Source: Pontixanthobacter gangjinensis
GTDB taxonomy: Bacteria; Pseudomonadota; Alphaproteobacteria; Sphingomonadales; Sphingomonadaceae
Direction: 5' to 3'
Length of the DNA stretch: 64,000 bases
Assembly: GCF_009827545.1 (NCBI RefSeq)
Contig: NZ_WTYS01000001.1
Span: forward strand, 2,691,772-2,755,771
Every line of letters begins with the position of its first letter. The first letter of the stretch is position 1. The notes below the pieces were generated by a model that was not told the origin of the DNA, made no database searches, and worked only from the letters and a program-made list of their open reading frames with translations. The position numbers and the translations under genes are program-made. This document shows positions 16,931 to 24,921 of this stretch, piece after piece.

Positions 16931-17647
16931 TCATTCCTGCGACCGCCGATATCCTGCCCGCAGGGCCTGTTCCTCAGTACAGAAAAAATCCTCTGGCCGG
17001 GTTCGTTCATAATATTTCATTCCCGGTAGATGGTATATCCATTGCCCCCGGCGATTTCGGTTACCCTTGATCGCGCAGCCAAACTGGTTGCGGTAACTGC
17101 GTGCGGTATTAGCTGATGGCGCAGGATCTGATCGGACGCTGGCCCGCCGTTCTGCCGGTTTTGGTTTAGGGGCAGGATATTTCAAACGCCAATCTGCGGG
17201 GTGATCAAACTGAGATGACCATATGCCGATTCTATGCGTTTTCCTGAGCGCTTCAGCAGCAGCATACTGATGCCCCCCACTAGCGAGAGCGACGGCCAGG
17301 CCAGCTTCTACCATCGTCAGACCAAGGTCGAGATCGCCGCTGGTGCATGATGCCAGCAGATTGCCGAACTCATCCGCGCCGCGCGATTGGCATTTGAGAT
17401 TTTGCCCCTCAATAAGCTGGGCTAGCATCGCGGCAGCCTCGCGCCCGCACTGCCAATCCTGACTATCACGAATGCAGCTTTGCTTTAATTCTGGGGCGTC
17501 AATTCCCAGCAACCGAACGGATGCGCCTGAAAAATTGAGTGTATCGCCATCGGCGGCTGTCGCGGTGCCGCTGATTACGGATTCTGTGGCGACCGCGGGG
17601 CCGCTCGCGGTGAGTATCAACACGGCCAGAATCAAATAAGTTTTCAC
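16931..17647 (-). CDS. Exported staphylococcal-nuclease-like protein, catalytic Arg apparently missing
   Basis: A 238-aa protein with a signal peptide (MKTYLILAVLILTASGPAVA) and an SNase domain at about 24-140. Asp33/Asp35 (DGDT), Arg45 and Glu53 in VRLLGIDAPEL match active-site residues, but the usual YGR arginine is replaced: the sequence reads ADEFGNLLA, Asn at 96. Residues ~185-238 form a separate conserved-looking module (GCAIKGNRNRRGQWIYHLPG, then YYERTRPEDFFC) found in other nuclease-like and exported proteins. The location suggests the periplasm or cell surface. Nuclease activity is therefore doubtful. Confidence 0.85.
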   Translation of the reverse strand: MKTYLILAVLILTASGPAVATESVISGTATAADGDTLNFSGASVRLLGIDAPELKQSCIRDSQDWQCGREAAAMLAQLIEGQNLKCQSRGADEFGNLLASCTSGDLDLGLTMVEAGLAVALASGGHQYAAAEALRKTHRIGIWSSQFDHPADWRLKYPAPKPKPAERRASVRSDPAPSANTARSYRNQFGCAIKGNRNRRGQWIYHLPGMKYYERTRPEDFFCTEEQALRAGYRRSQE

Positions 17648-17723
17648 GCCATACCTCTTTGTTTTACAAGGCTTAGTCGCTTACATTCGTTACTATTCCG
17701 TATTCGGGCAGGCGTTCAGACCT

Positions 17724-18872
17724 TCAGGCAATCGTTCCTGCATCGCGAAGCGCGCTGCGATCAGCTTCACTTATGCCTAGCGTCTCCAATATCGCATCGG
17801 TGTCATCGCCCGGCATAGGGGCCGGTGATGGTTTAGTGGTCTGGGTGCCGCTGTAGCGCGGCGCTGGTGCAGGCTGGAGATCGCCAGCAACCTTAATGAA
17901 CGTCCCGCGCGCAACGTTGTGCGGATGCTCCTTCGCCTCGCTCATGGTCAAGACCGGCGCGTAGCAAACATCGGTATGCTCCATGATCGCGTTCCATTGA
18001 TCGCGGGTTTTGGATTTGAACAGTGTTGTCAGCTTGTCCTTCAGCGGCCCCCAAGCTGCACGGTCATGTTGAGCGTCAAACGCGCTATCATCAGCAAGTC
18101 CCGCCAACCGCCGAAGCTCCGCATAGAATTGCGGTTCGATGCTGCCGATCGAGATAAACTTACCGTCCGATGTCTCGTAAGTGTCGTAGAAATGCGCGCC
18201 AGTGTCGAGCATGTTTGCGCCCTGTTCCTCCGACCAAACACCCATATTGGCCATGCCGTGAATCATGCCCATCAGCGCAGCAGTGCCATCGGTCATCGCG
18301 CAATCGATCACCTGCCCTTCTCCGCCGCGAGCAACGTTCAGCAAGGCCGATGACATGCCGAATGCAAGCATCATCCCACCGCCGCCGAAATCGCCGACCA
18401 TATTGATCGGCGGGGTAGGTTTCTCGCCCTTGCGCCCAAAATGCGCGAGCGCACCGGCCAGTGCGATATAGTTGATATCGTGACCCGCCGCTTGGGCATA
18501 GGGCCCAGTTTGGCCCCAGCCGGTCATCCGACCGTAAACCAGTTTGGGATTGTCTGTCAGTAATGCATCAGGACCAAGACCCAACCGCTCCATCACACCA
18601 GGTCGGAAGCCTTCTATAATCCCGTCGGCACTGGCGCAAAGTTTGCGTGCCAAAGCGACGCCTTCTTCGGATTTCAGATTGATCGCAATGCTCTTGCGCC
18701 CGCGCGCCAACACATCTTTGGTGCTAAGCGGGGTCGAGCCGCCACGGCCGCCAGATGCCCGGTCGATCCGGATCACTTCTGCGCCGTGATCAGCCAGCAT
18801 CATTCCGCAAAACGGACCGGGACCGATCCCGGCAAATTCAACGATGCGAATTCCCTGTAGCGGTCCCGGCAT
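17724..18872 (-). CDS. CaiB/BaiF family CoA transferase (alpha-methylacyl-CoA racemase-like)
   Basis: A 382-aa class III CoA transferase family enzyme. The N terminus GIRIVEFAGIGPGPFCGMML and IRIDR, the segment INLKSEEG, and the Asp-containing PPINMVGDFGGGGMMLAFG are typical of alpha-methylacyl-CoA racemases and related transferases. GNRG-like loops and C-terminal PAPAPRYSGTQTTK also fit. It starts five bases after the enoyl-CoA hydratase stop, so the two are one operon and presumably act on branched or otherwise unusual acyl-CoAs. Racemase versus CoA-transferase function cannot be separated by eye. Confidence 0.9.
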   Translation of the reverse strand: MPGPLQGIRIVEFAGIGPGPFCGMMLADHGAEVIRIDRASGGRGGSTPLSTKDVLARGRKSIAINLKSEEGVALARKLCASADGIIEGFRPGVMERLGLGPDALLTDNPKLVYGRMTGWGQTGPYAQAAGHDINYIALAGALAHFGRKGEKPTPPINMVGDFGGGGMMLAFGMSSALLNVARGGEGQVIDCAMTDGTAALMGMIHGMANMGVWSEEQGANMLDTGAHFYDTYETSDGKFISIGSIEPQFYAELRRLAGLADDSAFDAQHDRAAWGPLKDKLTTLFKSKTRDQWNAIMEHTDVCYAPVLTMSEAKEHPHNVARGTFIKVAGDLQPAPAPRYSGTQTTKPSPAPMPGDDTDAILETLGISEADRSALRDAGTIA

Positions 18873-18877
18873 CTAGA

Positions 18878-19639
18878 CTACTTACCCGTCCAATTAGGCG
18901 TGCGCTTCTCAGCGAAGGCCAGCGAACCTTCGCGTGCATCAGCGGACATAAATACCTGCGGCAACAATTCAGCCTGTTTGGCGTAGCGTTCTTCCAACGC
19001 CCAGCCGCGCGACTCTTCCATGATTTGCTTGGATACACGCACCGCAGTCGGGCCGTTTGCTGTGATCGAAGCAGCCAGTTCCTTCGCCGCCGATAGCGCA
19101 TCACCTTCAGTAATCCGGTTGATCATACCGAGTTCGTAAGCGCGCTGAGCGGTGATGAAATCGCCGGTTAGCGCCAATTCCATCGCCACCTTGTGCGGGA
19201 TCAGATCAGGCAGAACCATCAATCCGCCAGCTGCAGCCGCAAGGCCTCGCTTGGCTTCCGGAATTCCGAATTTTGCTTTGCTGTTGGCCACCACCAGATC
19301 GCAAGCAATCATCAATTCAAGTCCGCCTGCGAGCGCATAGCCTTCAACCGCAGCAATCAATGGTTTGGCCGGTTTCTGTTCAGTCAAACCGCCAAATCCG
19401 CGCCCTTCGACCGAAGGACGCTCGCCCTTAAGAAAGCCCTTAAGATCCATGCCCGAACAAAAAGTGCCCCCAGCTCCGGTAAGAATGCCCACGCGCAGAT
19501 GATCCTCCGCATCAAGCCGATCAAGCGCGGCCGCAATCGCTTCCGATGCCGCCTTGGTCATCGCGTTCTTGGCCTCGGGACGGTTAATCGTAATGATCAG
19601 AATGCCGCCTTCTTCTTGGGTCAGGACTTCTTGTGTCAT
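18878..19639 (-). CDS. Enoyl-CoA hydratase/isomerase (crotonase) family protein
   Basis: A 253-aa crotonase-fold enzyme of beta-oxidation type. The oxyanion-hole segments GGTFCSGMDLKGF and AVEGYALAGGLELMIACDLV are present, as is the hexamer-type PEAKRGLAAAAGGL loop. Catalytic glutamates appear in FGIPEAKRGL; the second typical Glu position is less clear, so isomerase or other crotonase chemistry is possible. It is the first gene of a two-gene operon with the CoA transferase and divergent from the thiolase gene, with 118 bases between. Confidence 0.9.
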   Translation of the reverse strand: MTQEVLTQEEGGILIITINRPEAKNAMTKAASEAIAAALDRLDAEDHLRVGILTGAGGTFCSGMDLKGFLKGERPSVEGRGFGGLTEQKPAKPLIAAVEGYALAGGLELMIACDLVVANSKAKFGIPEAKRGLAAAAGGLMVLPDLIPHKVAMELALTGDFITAQRAYELGMINRITEGDALSAAKELAASITANGPTAVRVSKQIMEESRGWALEERYAKQAELLPQVFMSADAREGSLAFAEKRTPNWTGK

Positions 19640-19757
19640 GAATATCTCTCCGCTTGATGTTTCGAGCAGCCACTTGCCGCCGCCCTTTGGCTGACATATA
19701 TAACTAGGTGAACCAGCTTGTCTACGGACTCTACTCGCTCAATAAGGAACCCAATTC

Positions 19758-21023
19758 ATGGCCGAAGCCTATATCATCGACGCAGTGCGCACACCTCGCG
19801 GGATCGGAAAAGTTGGCAAGGGCGCACTGTCGAACGAGCACCCGCAACACCTCGCGGCCACGGTCATGAAAGCGCTGAAAGAGCGAAACAATCTCGATAC
19901 CAGCACTGTCGATGATGTGATCTGGTCTGTCTCGACCCAGGATGGCAAGCAAGCCGGCGACCTTGGCCGGATGGCTGCGCTCGATGCCGGTTTCGACATC
20001 ACTTCCAGCGGAACAACACTTGACCGCTTTTGCGGCGGCGGCATCACTTCCGTGAACTTCGCGGCGGCACAAATTATGTCTGGCATGGAAGATTGCGTCG
20101 TAGCAGGCGGTACGGAAATGATGAGCTTAACCGGCCAGATGATGCAGGAAAAGATGGCCGCAGGCATTAAGCCGGCCATGATGGGCAGCTATAATGAGCG
20201 CTTGCAGAAAGTTCATCCGCAATCACATCAGGGGATATGCGGCGATGCGATTGCATCGATGGAAGGCTACACCCGCGAAGAATTAGACGAAGTTGGTTAT
20301 CGCAGCCAGCAACGCGCTGCTGCTGCAATTGCAGCTGGCAAATTCGACAAGAGCCTCGTCCCTGTCACGGACGATGAAGGTAATGTGATCCTTGATCATG
20401 ACGAGTATCCGCGTCCCGAAACCACTCGCGAGGGCCTCGCAGAACTCAACCCCGCTTTCGGCAAAATTGCCGACATGCCGCTTGATGCCAATGGCACTAC
20501 TTTCCGCGGATTGGTAAACCAGAAATATCCGGACCTCGAAATCAAGAACTTTCACCACGCTGGTAACAGTTCAGGCGTAGTTGACGGCGCGGCAGGCGTG
20601 CTCGTCACATCCGAAGCATACGCGAAAAAGCATGACTTAAAGCCGCGCGGCCGCATCGTCGCCACCGCCAATATGGGTGATGATCCGACGCTGATGCTAA
20701 ACGCGCCAGTACCAGCGGCAAAGAAGGTTCTGGCCAAAGCCGGCTTGACGAAAGACGGTATCGATTTGTGGGAAATCAACGAGGCATTTGCTGTCGTCGC
20801 GCACAAATTTGTAACCGACCTAGGCCTGAGCTGGGACAATGTGAACGTCAATGGCGGTTCGATTGCGCTCGGCCATCCGATCGGCGCAACCGGTTCAATC
20901 CTGATCGGCACTGTGCTTGATGAATTGGAGCGCACCGGTGGACGTTACGGCCTTGTAACCATGTGCGCAGCCGGCGGCATGGCTCCGGCGATTATCATCG
21001 AACGCGTCGAAGACTTCATTTGA
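19758..21023 (+). CDS. Acetyl-CoA C-acyltransferase (thiolase)
   Basis: A 421-aa thiolase. The acyl-accepting Cys lies in DRFCGGGITSVNFAAAQIM (about residue 91), the C-terminal active-site His in GGSIALGHPIGATGS and the second Cys in MCAAGGMAP. NEAFAVVAH is also typical. Length is normal. It would cleave 3-ketoacyl-CoA in fatty-acid breakdown or condense acetyl-CoA; the neighbouring hydratase, dehydrogenase and CoA transferase genes favour degradation. A strong terminator follows. Confidence 0.95.
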   Translation: MAEAYIIDAVRTPRGIGKVGKGALSNEHPQHLAATVMKALKERNNLDTSTVDDVIWSVSTQDGKQAGDLGRMAALDAGFDITSSGTTLDRFCGGGITSVNFAAAQIMSGMEDCVVAGGTEMMSLTGQMMQEKMAAGIKPAMMGSYNERLQKVHPQSHQGICGDAIASMEGYTREELDEVGYRSQQRAAAAIAAGKFDKSLVPVTDDEGNVILDHDEYPRPETTREGLAELNPAFGKIADMPLDANGTTFRGLVNQKYPDLEIKNFHHAGNSSGVVDGAAGVLVTSEAYAKKHDLKPRGRIVATANMGDDPTLMLNAPVPAAKKVLAKAGLTKDGIDLWEINEAFAVVAHKFVTDLGLSWDNVNVNGGSIALGHPIGATGSILIGTVLDELERTGGRYGLVTMCAAGGMAPAIIIERVEDFI

Positions 21024-21053
21024 TAGAAACGCACTGAATTTGGCTTCAAGGAA

Positions 21054-21087
21054 GGGCGGCTGCGCAATTTGCGTGGCCGCCCTTTTT
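21054..21087 (+). terminator. Rho-independent terminator after thiolase gene
   Basis: GGGCGGC (21054-21060) pairs with GCCGCCC (21076-21082), followed at once by TTTTT. It separates the thiolase gene from the convergent 328-aa protein gene. Confidence 0.85.
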
Positions 21088-21102
21088 GATCCTAGGTGAC
21101 CA

Positions 21103-22089
21103 TCAGAGGTGACGAAGTAATTTCTTGATAAAGTCACCAATCTTATCAAGCTCGGTATCGACTACAGCATCAATCGGTTTGAATTCCGTTCCATCAAAAT
21201 AGCGCGGATTGCTGCGCTGTCCGTCAGGGCTTTTGTGATCGACATCGATTGAATGGCGCCAGAAATCCGCATGGTTCTTCCATTTGATCCTATCGACAAG
21301 TTCAGGCGCGGTGAACCAGATATTCCATGACAATTTGTTGCCGGATTTTAGCAGGTTTCCTGCGCCCAGATTGAACGCGTCAACGATCAGCTGGTTGAAT
21401 TCATCGACCAACTTATTGCCCGTTGGTTCAACATCACCAATTTGAACTTCGATATTGGCAACATCCCAAGCCTCATCCACATGCCGAGCAAATTCCGGGC
21501 TCTTGAAGCGCGTGATCTCTCCTTGAACGAACGGGAAGATCGGTTCTTCGGAATGGTCATCATGACTGGTCTTGATTACAATCGCATGATCCTTATCAAA
21601 CGGAAACGGCCAACCTGTTTGTTCAAACAGCCACATAAGCGTTTTGACGATCTTCTTCTCTTTGGCGTCTTCGGTGAACCAGACTTTACCAACCACTGTC
21701 ATATCGGCGGCCATAGTCTTGGTATCTTCATCGACCCAACCGCGTTGGCCGGTGACTGTGACCTCTACATTCAGGTCGCCGAAGATGGGAGAGTAAGTGC
21801 CCTGCTGCGGACAAATAATCGAGAAGATCCTCCCTTCTTTTGTGTATCCAATCCGCGATATTTGCGGGGCGAATTTCTGGAAGCAGCGGGTCTCTTCATC
21901 GCCCGGGACAGTTTGCCAGCTAAATTCTGGCCATTTGATGCTTTCCATGCGGTCCAGCTTGTCAATATTGGCCATGTTGCAAAGCATTGGCAAGGATTTG
22001 AGATCAGGGTCAGGGTATGCAAATGCTGGATTGGATTGGGCAAAGCCGCCCACCCAACCAGGAGCCGGACTATCATTTGAATCATTCAT
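21103..22089 (-). CDS. Unrecognised 328-aa protein, last gene of the isoprenoid cluster
   Basis: I do not recognise this family. The protein starts MNDSNDSPAPGWVGGFAQSN, has no signal peptide or membrane segment, and is rich in aromatic residues (for example SIKWPEFSWQTVPGDEETR, LMWLFEQTGWPFPFDKDH, LSWNIWFTAPELVDRIKWKN). It is mostly soluble beta-type in appearance with acidic patches. It is encoded 130 bases after the cyclic-nucleotide-binding flavoprotein, in the same direction as the prenyl synthase and flavoenzyme genes, and may have its own promoter. AAAGGA lies ten bases before the start. Its GC content appears lower than the surrounding genome (25 of 60 in bases 21541-21600). A role in the isoprenoid pathway is guessed from position only. 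Confidence 0.7.
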   Translation of the reverse strand: MNDSNDSPAPGWVGGFAQSNPAFAYPDPDLKSLPMLCNMANIDKLDRMESIKWPEFSWQTVPGDEETRCFQKFAPQISRIGYTKEGRIFSIICPQQGTYSPIFGDLNVEVTVTGQRGWVDEDTKTMAADMTVVGKVWFTEDAKEKKIVKTLMWLFEQTGWPFPFDKDHAIVIKTSHDDHSEEPIFPFVQGEITRFKSPEFARHVDEAWDVANIEVQIGDVEPTGNKLVDEFNQLIVDAFNLGAGNLLKSGNKLSWNIWFTAPELVDRIKWKNHADFWRHSIDVDHKSPDGQRSNPRYFDGTEFKPIDAVVDTELDKIGDFIKKLLRHL

Positions 22090-22219
22090 AATTTTTCGGT
22101 TCCTTTAAAAAAGATATTTATAACGACCGAATTATTGCTCATCACTCTGTGGTGAATTGGATCAGAAGATAGGCTTTGCATGCGAAGTCGATTGGATACT
22201 TGCGACACACAAACATTAT

Positions 22220-23845
22220 TTATTCTGATTCAAGGGGCGGGGCATTAATGTGGTTCCAGATAGCGGACATAACTACGGAGCCCTCGCCTACAGCAGACGC
22301 CACTCGCTTTACAGAACTGGCTCTCACGTCCCCGACCGCAAATATTCCTTTGGTTGAGGTTTGGAACGGCGATGCTTCGCCTATCATCTCACCCGTCTTG
22401 ACGAAATTTCTGTGATCCAGATCCACCAATCCTGAAAGCCAGCAGGTATTGGGTTCAGCCCCAACCATAACAAACAGCCCGCCGCAGTCCATTTCCGTTT
22501 CGCCCTCAGGCGTTTCAAGAATGATTTTTTCCAACCATTTTTCACCATGCAGCGACGACACCTTTATGCCGTAATGAACGGTAATTGCCTCATCCGCCTC
22601 CAGCCGGTCACGCAAATAGGCTGACATGGAGTCAGCCAGACTATCGCCGCGGATCATCATGTGAACATGATGGGCAGTTCGTGACAAATACATTGCTGCC
22701 TGACCCGCTGAATTGCCACCACCAATAATAACTACGGGCTTCTTGTTACAGAACCGCGCTTCCATATCGGTGGCAGCATAGAACACCCCTGCTCCTTCGA
22801 ATTCCTCCCGACCTTCAAGCGGAAGCTTTCGGTATTGCACACCGGTCGCAACCAATACGGCCCTTGCGCATATTTCGTCACCATCATCCAACGTGGCACA
22901 AAAATTTCCGTCGTCATTTTTGACCATCGCTTCAACCCGCCGCGGCATTGCAAAACGGGTGCCGAATTTCATGGCTTGGATTTGTCCGCGGTAAACAAGG
23001 TCTGCGCCGGAAATGCCGGTTGGAAAACCCATATAGTTTTCAATTCTGCTTGATGTGCCTGCTTGTCCGCCGATGGCAACATCCTCGACCACCAGCGCGC
23101 ATAGCCCCTCTGCTCCGGCATAGACGGCCGCGGCCACACCAGCCGGTCCGCCACCAACAATCAGGACGTCCACATCGAGGCCCTTCTCAACATCAAGATC
23201 TAACCCGAGCAAGCCCGCAACTTTACGCGGCGTAGGTTCTTCCACGACATGGTTCTTTGCATAAATTACCGATGGTTTGTGCGATGCGATCGTGCAGATT
23301 TCAGCGGTCTCTTCATCGTCGCTATCCATGTCAAATGATTGGAAGGGAATACGGTTGCGCGAAAGGAAGCTGGCAATATCCTGTATTTTCGCATCGCGGT
23401 CGGCACCGATTAACTTGATTGAACTGCGGTTGGCCTCGAACTGTTTGCGCCGCCTCGCGGAAAACACGGTAATTATGTGATCCGACAGCTCGGGAATGTC
23501 GCTCATCAATTTGAGCATTTCTTCTCTCGGGACTTCCAAAGTCGATGTCGATTTGGCCGCCCGCATCGGAATTGTCATGGTTCCGGCGTTTAGAAATGCG
23601 ATCTCGCCCATAAATTGGGTTGGACCCAACACGGCTTCTCCCCAACGCTCCCCACTGTACGGGTTAACCACCTCGATTTCGCCGTCGAGTACATAGACGA
23701 ACCTGTCCATTGCATCGCCGACTTTGGCAACCATGTCTCCAGCAAGATAGCTGACTTCCTTGGCAATTTCACGAATGGCGGCAACATGCTTGTCACTAAG
23801 CGGCTGACGCTTCATCACCTCAAGATCGGCACCAATCGATTCCAT
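22220..23845 (-). CDS. Cyclic-nucleotide-binding domain fused to thioredoxin-reductase-like FAD oxidoreductase
   Basis: A 541-aa fusion. Residues ~15-130 form a CAP_ED-type domain (VYVLDGEIEVVNPYSGERWG, FMGEIAFLNAG). A glutaredoxin-like linker follows (~140-215). Residues ~220-535 are a thioredoxin-reductase-like flavoprotein: VLIVGGGPAGVAAAVYAGAE (FAD), GGQAGTSSRIENYMGFPTG, VVIIGGGNSAGQAAMYLS (NADPH) and GIFAVGDVRA. Where thioredoxin reductases carry the CxxC this protein reads FYAATDMEARFC, so disulphide reductase activity is not expected. It may act as an NADPH-dependent flavin reductase or electron donor to the two flavoenzymes upstream. The cyclic-nucleotide-like domain could bind an effector or be structural. 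Confidence 0.88.
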   Translation of the reverse strand: MESIGADLEVMKRQPLSDKHVAAIREIAKEVSYLAGDMVAKVGDAMDRFVYVLDGEIEVVNPYSGERWGEAVLGPTQFMGEIAFLNAGTMTIPMRAAKSTSTLEVPREEMLKLMSDIPELSDHIITVFSARRRKQFEANRSSIKLIGADRDAKIQDIASFLSRNRIPFQSFDMDSDDEETAEICTIASHKPSVIYAKNHVVEEPTPRKVAGLLGLDLDVEKGLDVDVLIVGGGPAGVAAAVYAGAEGLCALVVEDVAIGGQAGTSSRIENYMGFPTGISGADLVYRGQIQAMKFGTRFAMPRRVEAMVKNDDGNFCATLDDGDEICARAVLVATGVQYRKLPLEGREEFEGAGVFYAATDMEARFCNKKPVVIIGGGNSAGQAAMYLSRTAHHVHMMIRGDSLADSMSAYLRDRLEADEAITVHYGIKVSSLHGEKWLEKIILETPEGETEMDCGGLFVMVGAEPNTCWLSGLVDLDHRNFVKTGEMIGEASPFQTSTKGIFAVGDVRASSVKRVASAVGEGSVVMSAIWNHINAPPLESE

Positions 23846-23933
23846 TCCACCAACCCTCTAAATCGCAGATGGACAAGCATCTAACCAGATGTCTGCGCGA
23901 CACAAGTAATCTAACCCTGCAATATCTGTCCGC

Positions 23934-24875
23934 TTATCGCCGAGAGAGTTCGCGCGTGTAATCCACCAGTTCAACCAGAACCCCGGCATCAGCGGTTTGT
24001 GTTTGCGCCTGCCATTTTGCATCTTTTGCCAATTTATCCAGATGGGCGTCGGCTGCCGGTAATTGGGCGATCATGGCATATTTGATTTTTTCCAATTCGT
24101 CAGATGTCGGAGTTGGCTTGCAAAACAAATCACAAATCTCGCGGTCTTGAATGGCGAGCGAAGCCGGAAGCGTCAAAATGCCGTCGCGCAAGTCCTCTTC
24201 ACCGCCACCGCCAAGTCCCTCCAGCCCTTTCACATCGCCCACATCATCGCAGCCGTGATAAAGCATTCCGATCAAGCGGCCGAATTTCCGCAAACTGTCA
24301 TCGCGGGTTGCAAGACAGGCGCAGGTTTCGAACATGGAGCCGGTGTCTTCGCCGGCAATTTGCTCCCAATCGGCTATGCCCAGCGGTTGGCGACGCAGTC
24401 GCCACTGCGCGCATTCGGCAACCCCCAGCCGCTTCACCAAGTCAGCAAACAGGCGGATGTCATGCGGGTCTTGCGCGGACATATCAAAACCGTCAGCAAC
24501 TATGAAACCCGAAGCCATGAGTGCTGGAAGTAACCCGAATTTTGCATGGAGCGAAGGTATCCCGCGCCGCTCGTCGGACTGATCGAGAATATCATCAACG
24601 ATCAATGTCATATTATGCATCATCTCAAGCACTGCGGCGGAGCGGATCATTGCATCGGGTATTTCCCCGCCAAACTTCGCCCGGTAACACCCGAAAATTG
24701 TCAGAGGCCGGAAATACTTCGACCCTTCGACAAATTGCCATTTCAACATAGGCTCCAGATCAGGGCCGACACCTTCAATCCACGAATTCAGAAAATTGCG
24801 GACACGGTCCATCTCCTCGACGAAACCGAGATCGGCGACAATACCTGCAGTCACTGTATCCAATCCTGAATTCAA
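23934..24875 (-). CDS. Polyprenyl diphosphate synthase-like protein with missing lysines
   Basis: A 313-aa all-helical isoprenyl synthase relative. It keeps the isopentenyl-diphosphate site GSKYFRP (51-57), the first Asp-rich motif DDILDQSDERRG (94-105) and the second, DDVGD (210-214). However, the conserved Lys of the KT motif is Asp177 (GEDTGSMF), and the Lys of the GKxTLP motif is Ile233 (DGILTLP). Both lysines normally hold the allylic diphosphate, so it could be an altered synthase, a non-catalytic subunit or a cyclase-like enzyme. The start is TTG at 24875 with AAAGGA eight bases upstream; no in-frame ATG is nearer. It sits between two flavoenzyme genes in the same operon. Confidence 0.85.
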   Translation of the reverse strand: MNSGLDTVTAGIVADLGFVEEMDRVRNFLNSWIEGVGPDLEPMLKWQFVEGSKYFRPLTIFGCYRAKFGGEIPDAMIRSAAVLEMMHNMTLIVDDILDQSDERRGIPSLHAKFGLLPALMASGFIVADGFDMSAQDPHDIRLFADLVKRLGVAECAQWRLRRQPLGIADWEQIAGEDTGSMFETCACLATRDDSLRKFGRLIGMLYHGCDDVGDVKGLEGLGGGGEEDLRDGILTLPASLAIQDREICDLFCKPTPTSDELEKIKYAMIAQLPAADAHLDKLAKDAKWQAQTQTADAGVLVELVDYTRELSRR

Positions 24876-24921
24876 CGCACATTTCCTTTGTTAAATCGTG
24901 CAATTCCAGTGGTTTGCTGCT

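Noticed and set aside
22220-23845. Annotation as thioredoxin reductase (trxB)
   Set aside because: The CxxC active site is absent and an N-terminal cyclic-nucleotide-binding domain is present.
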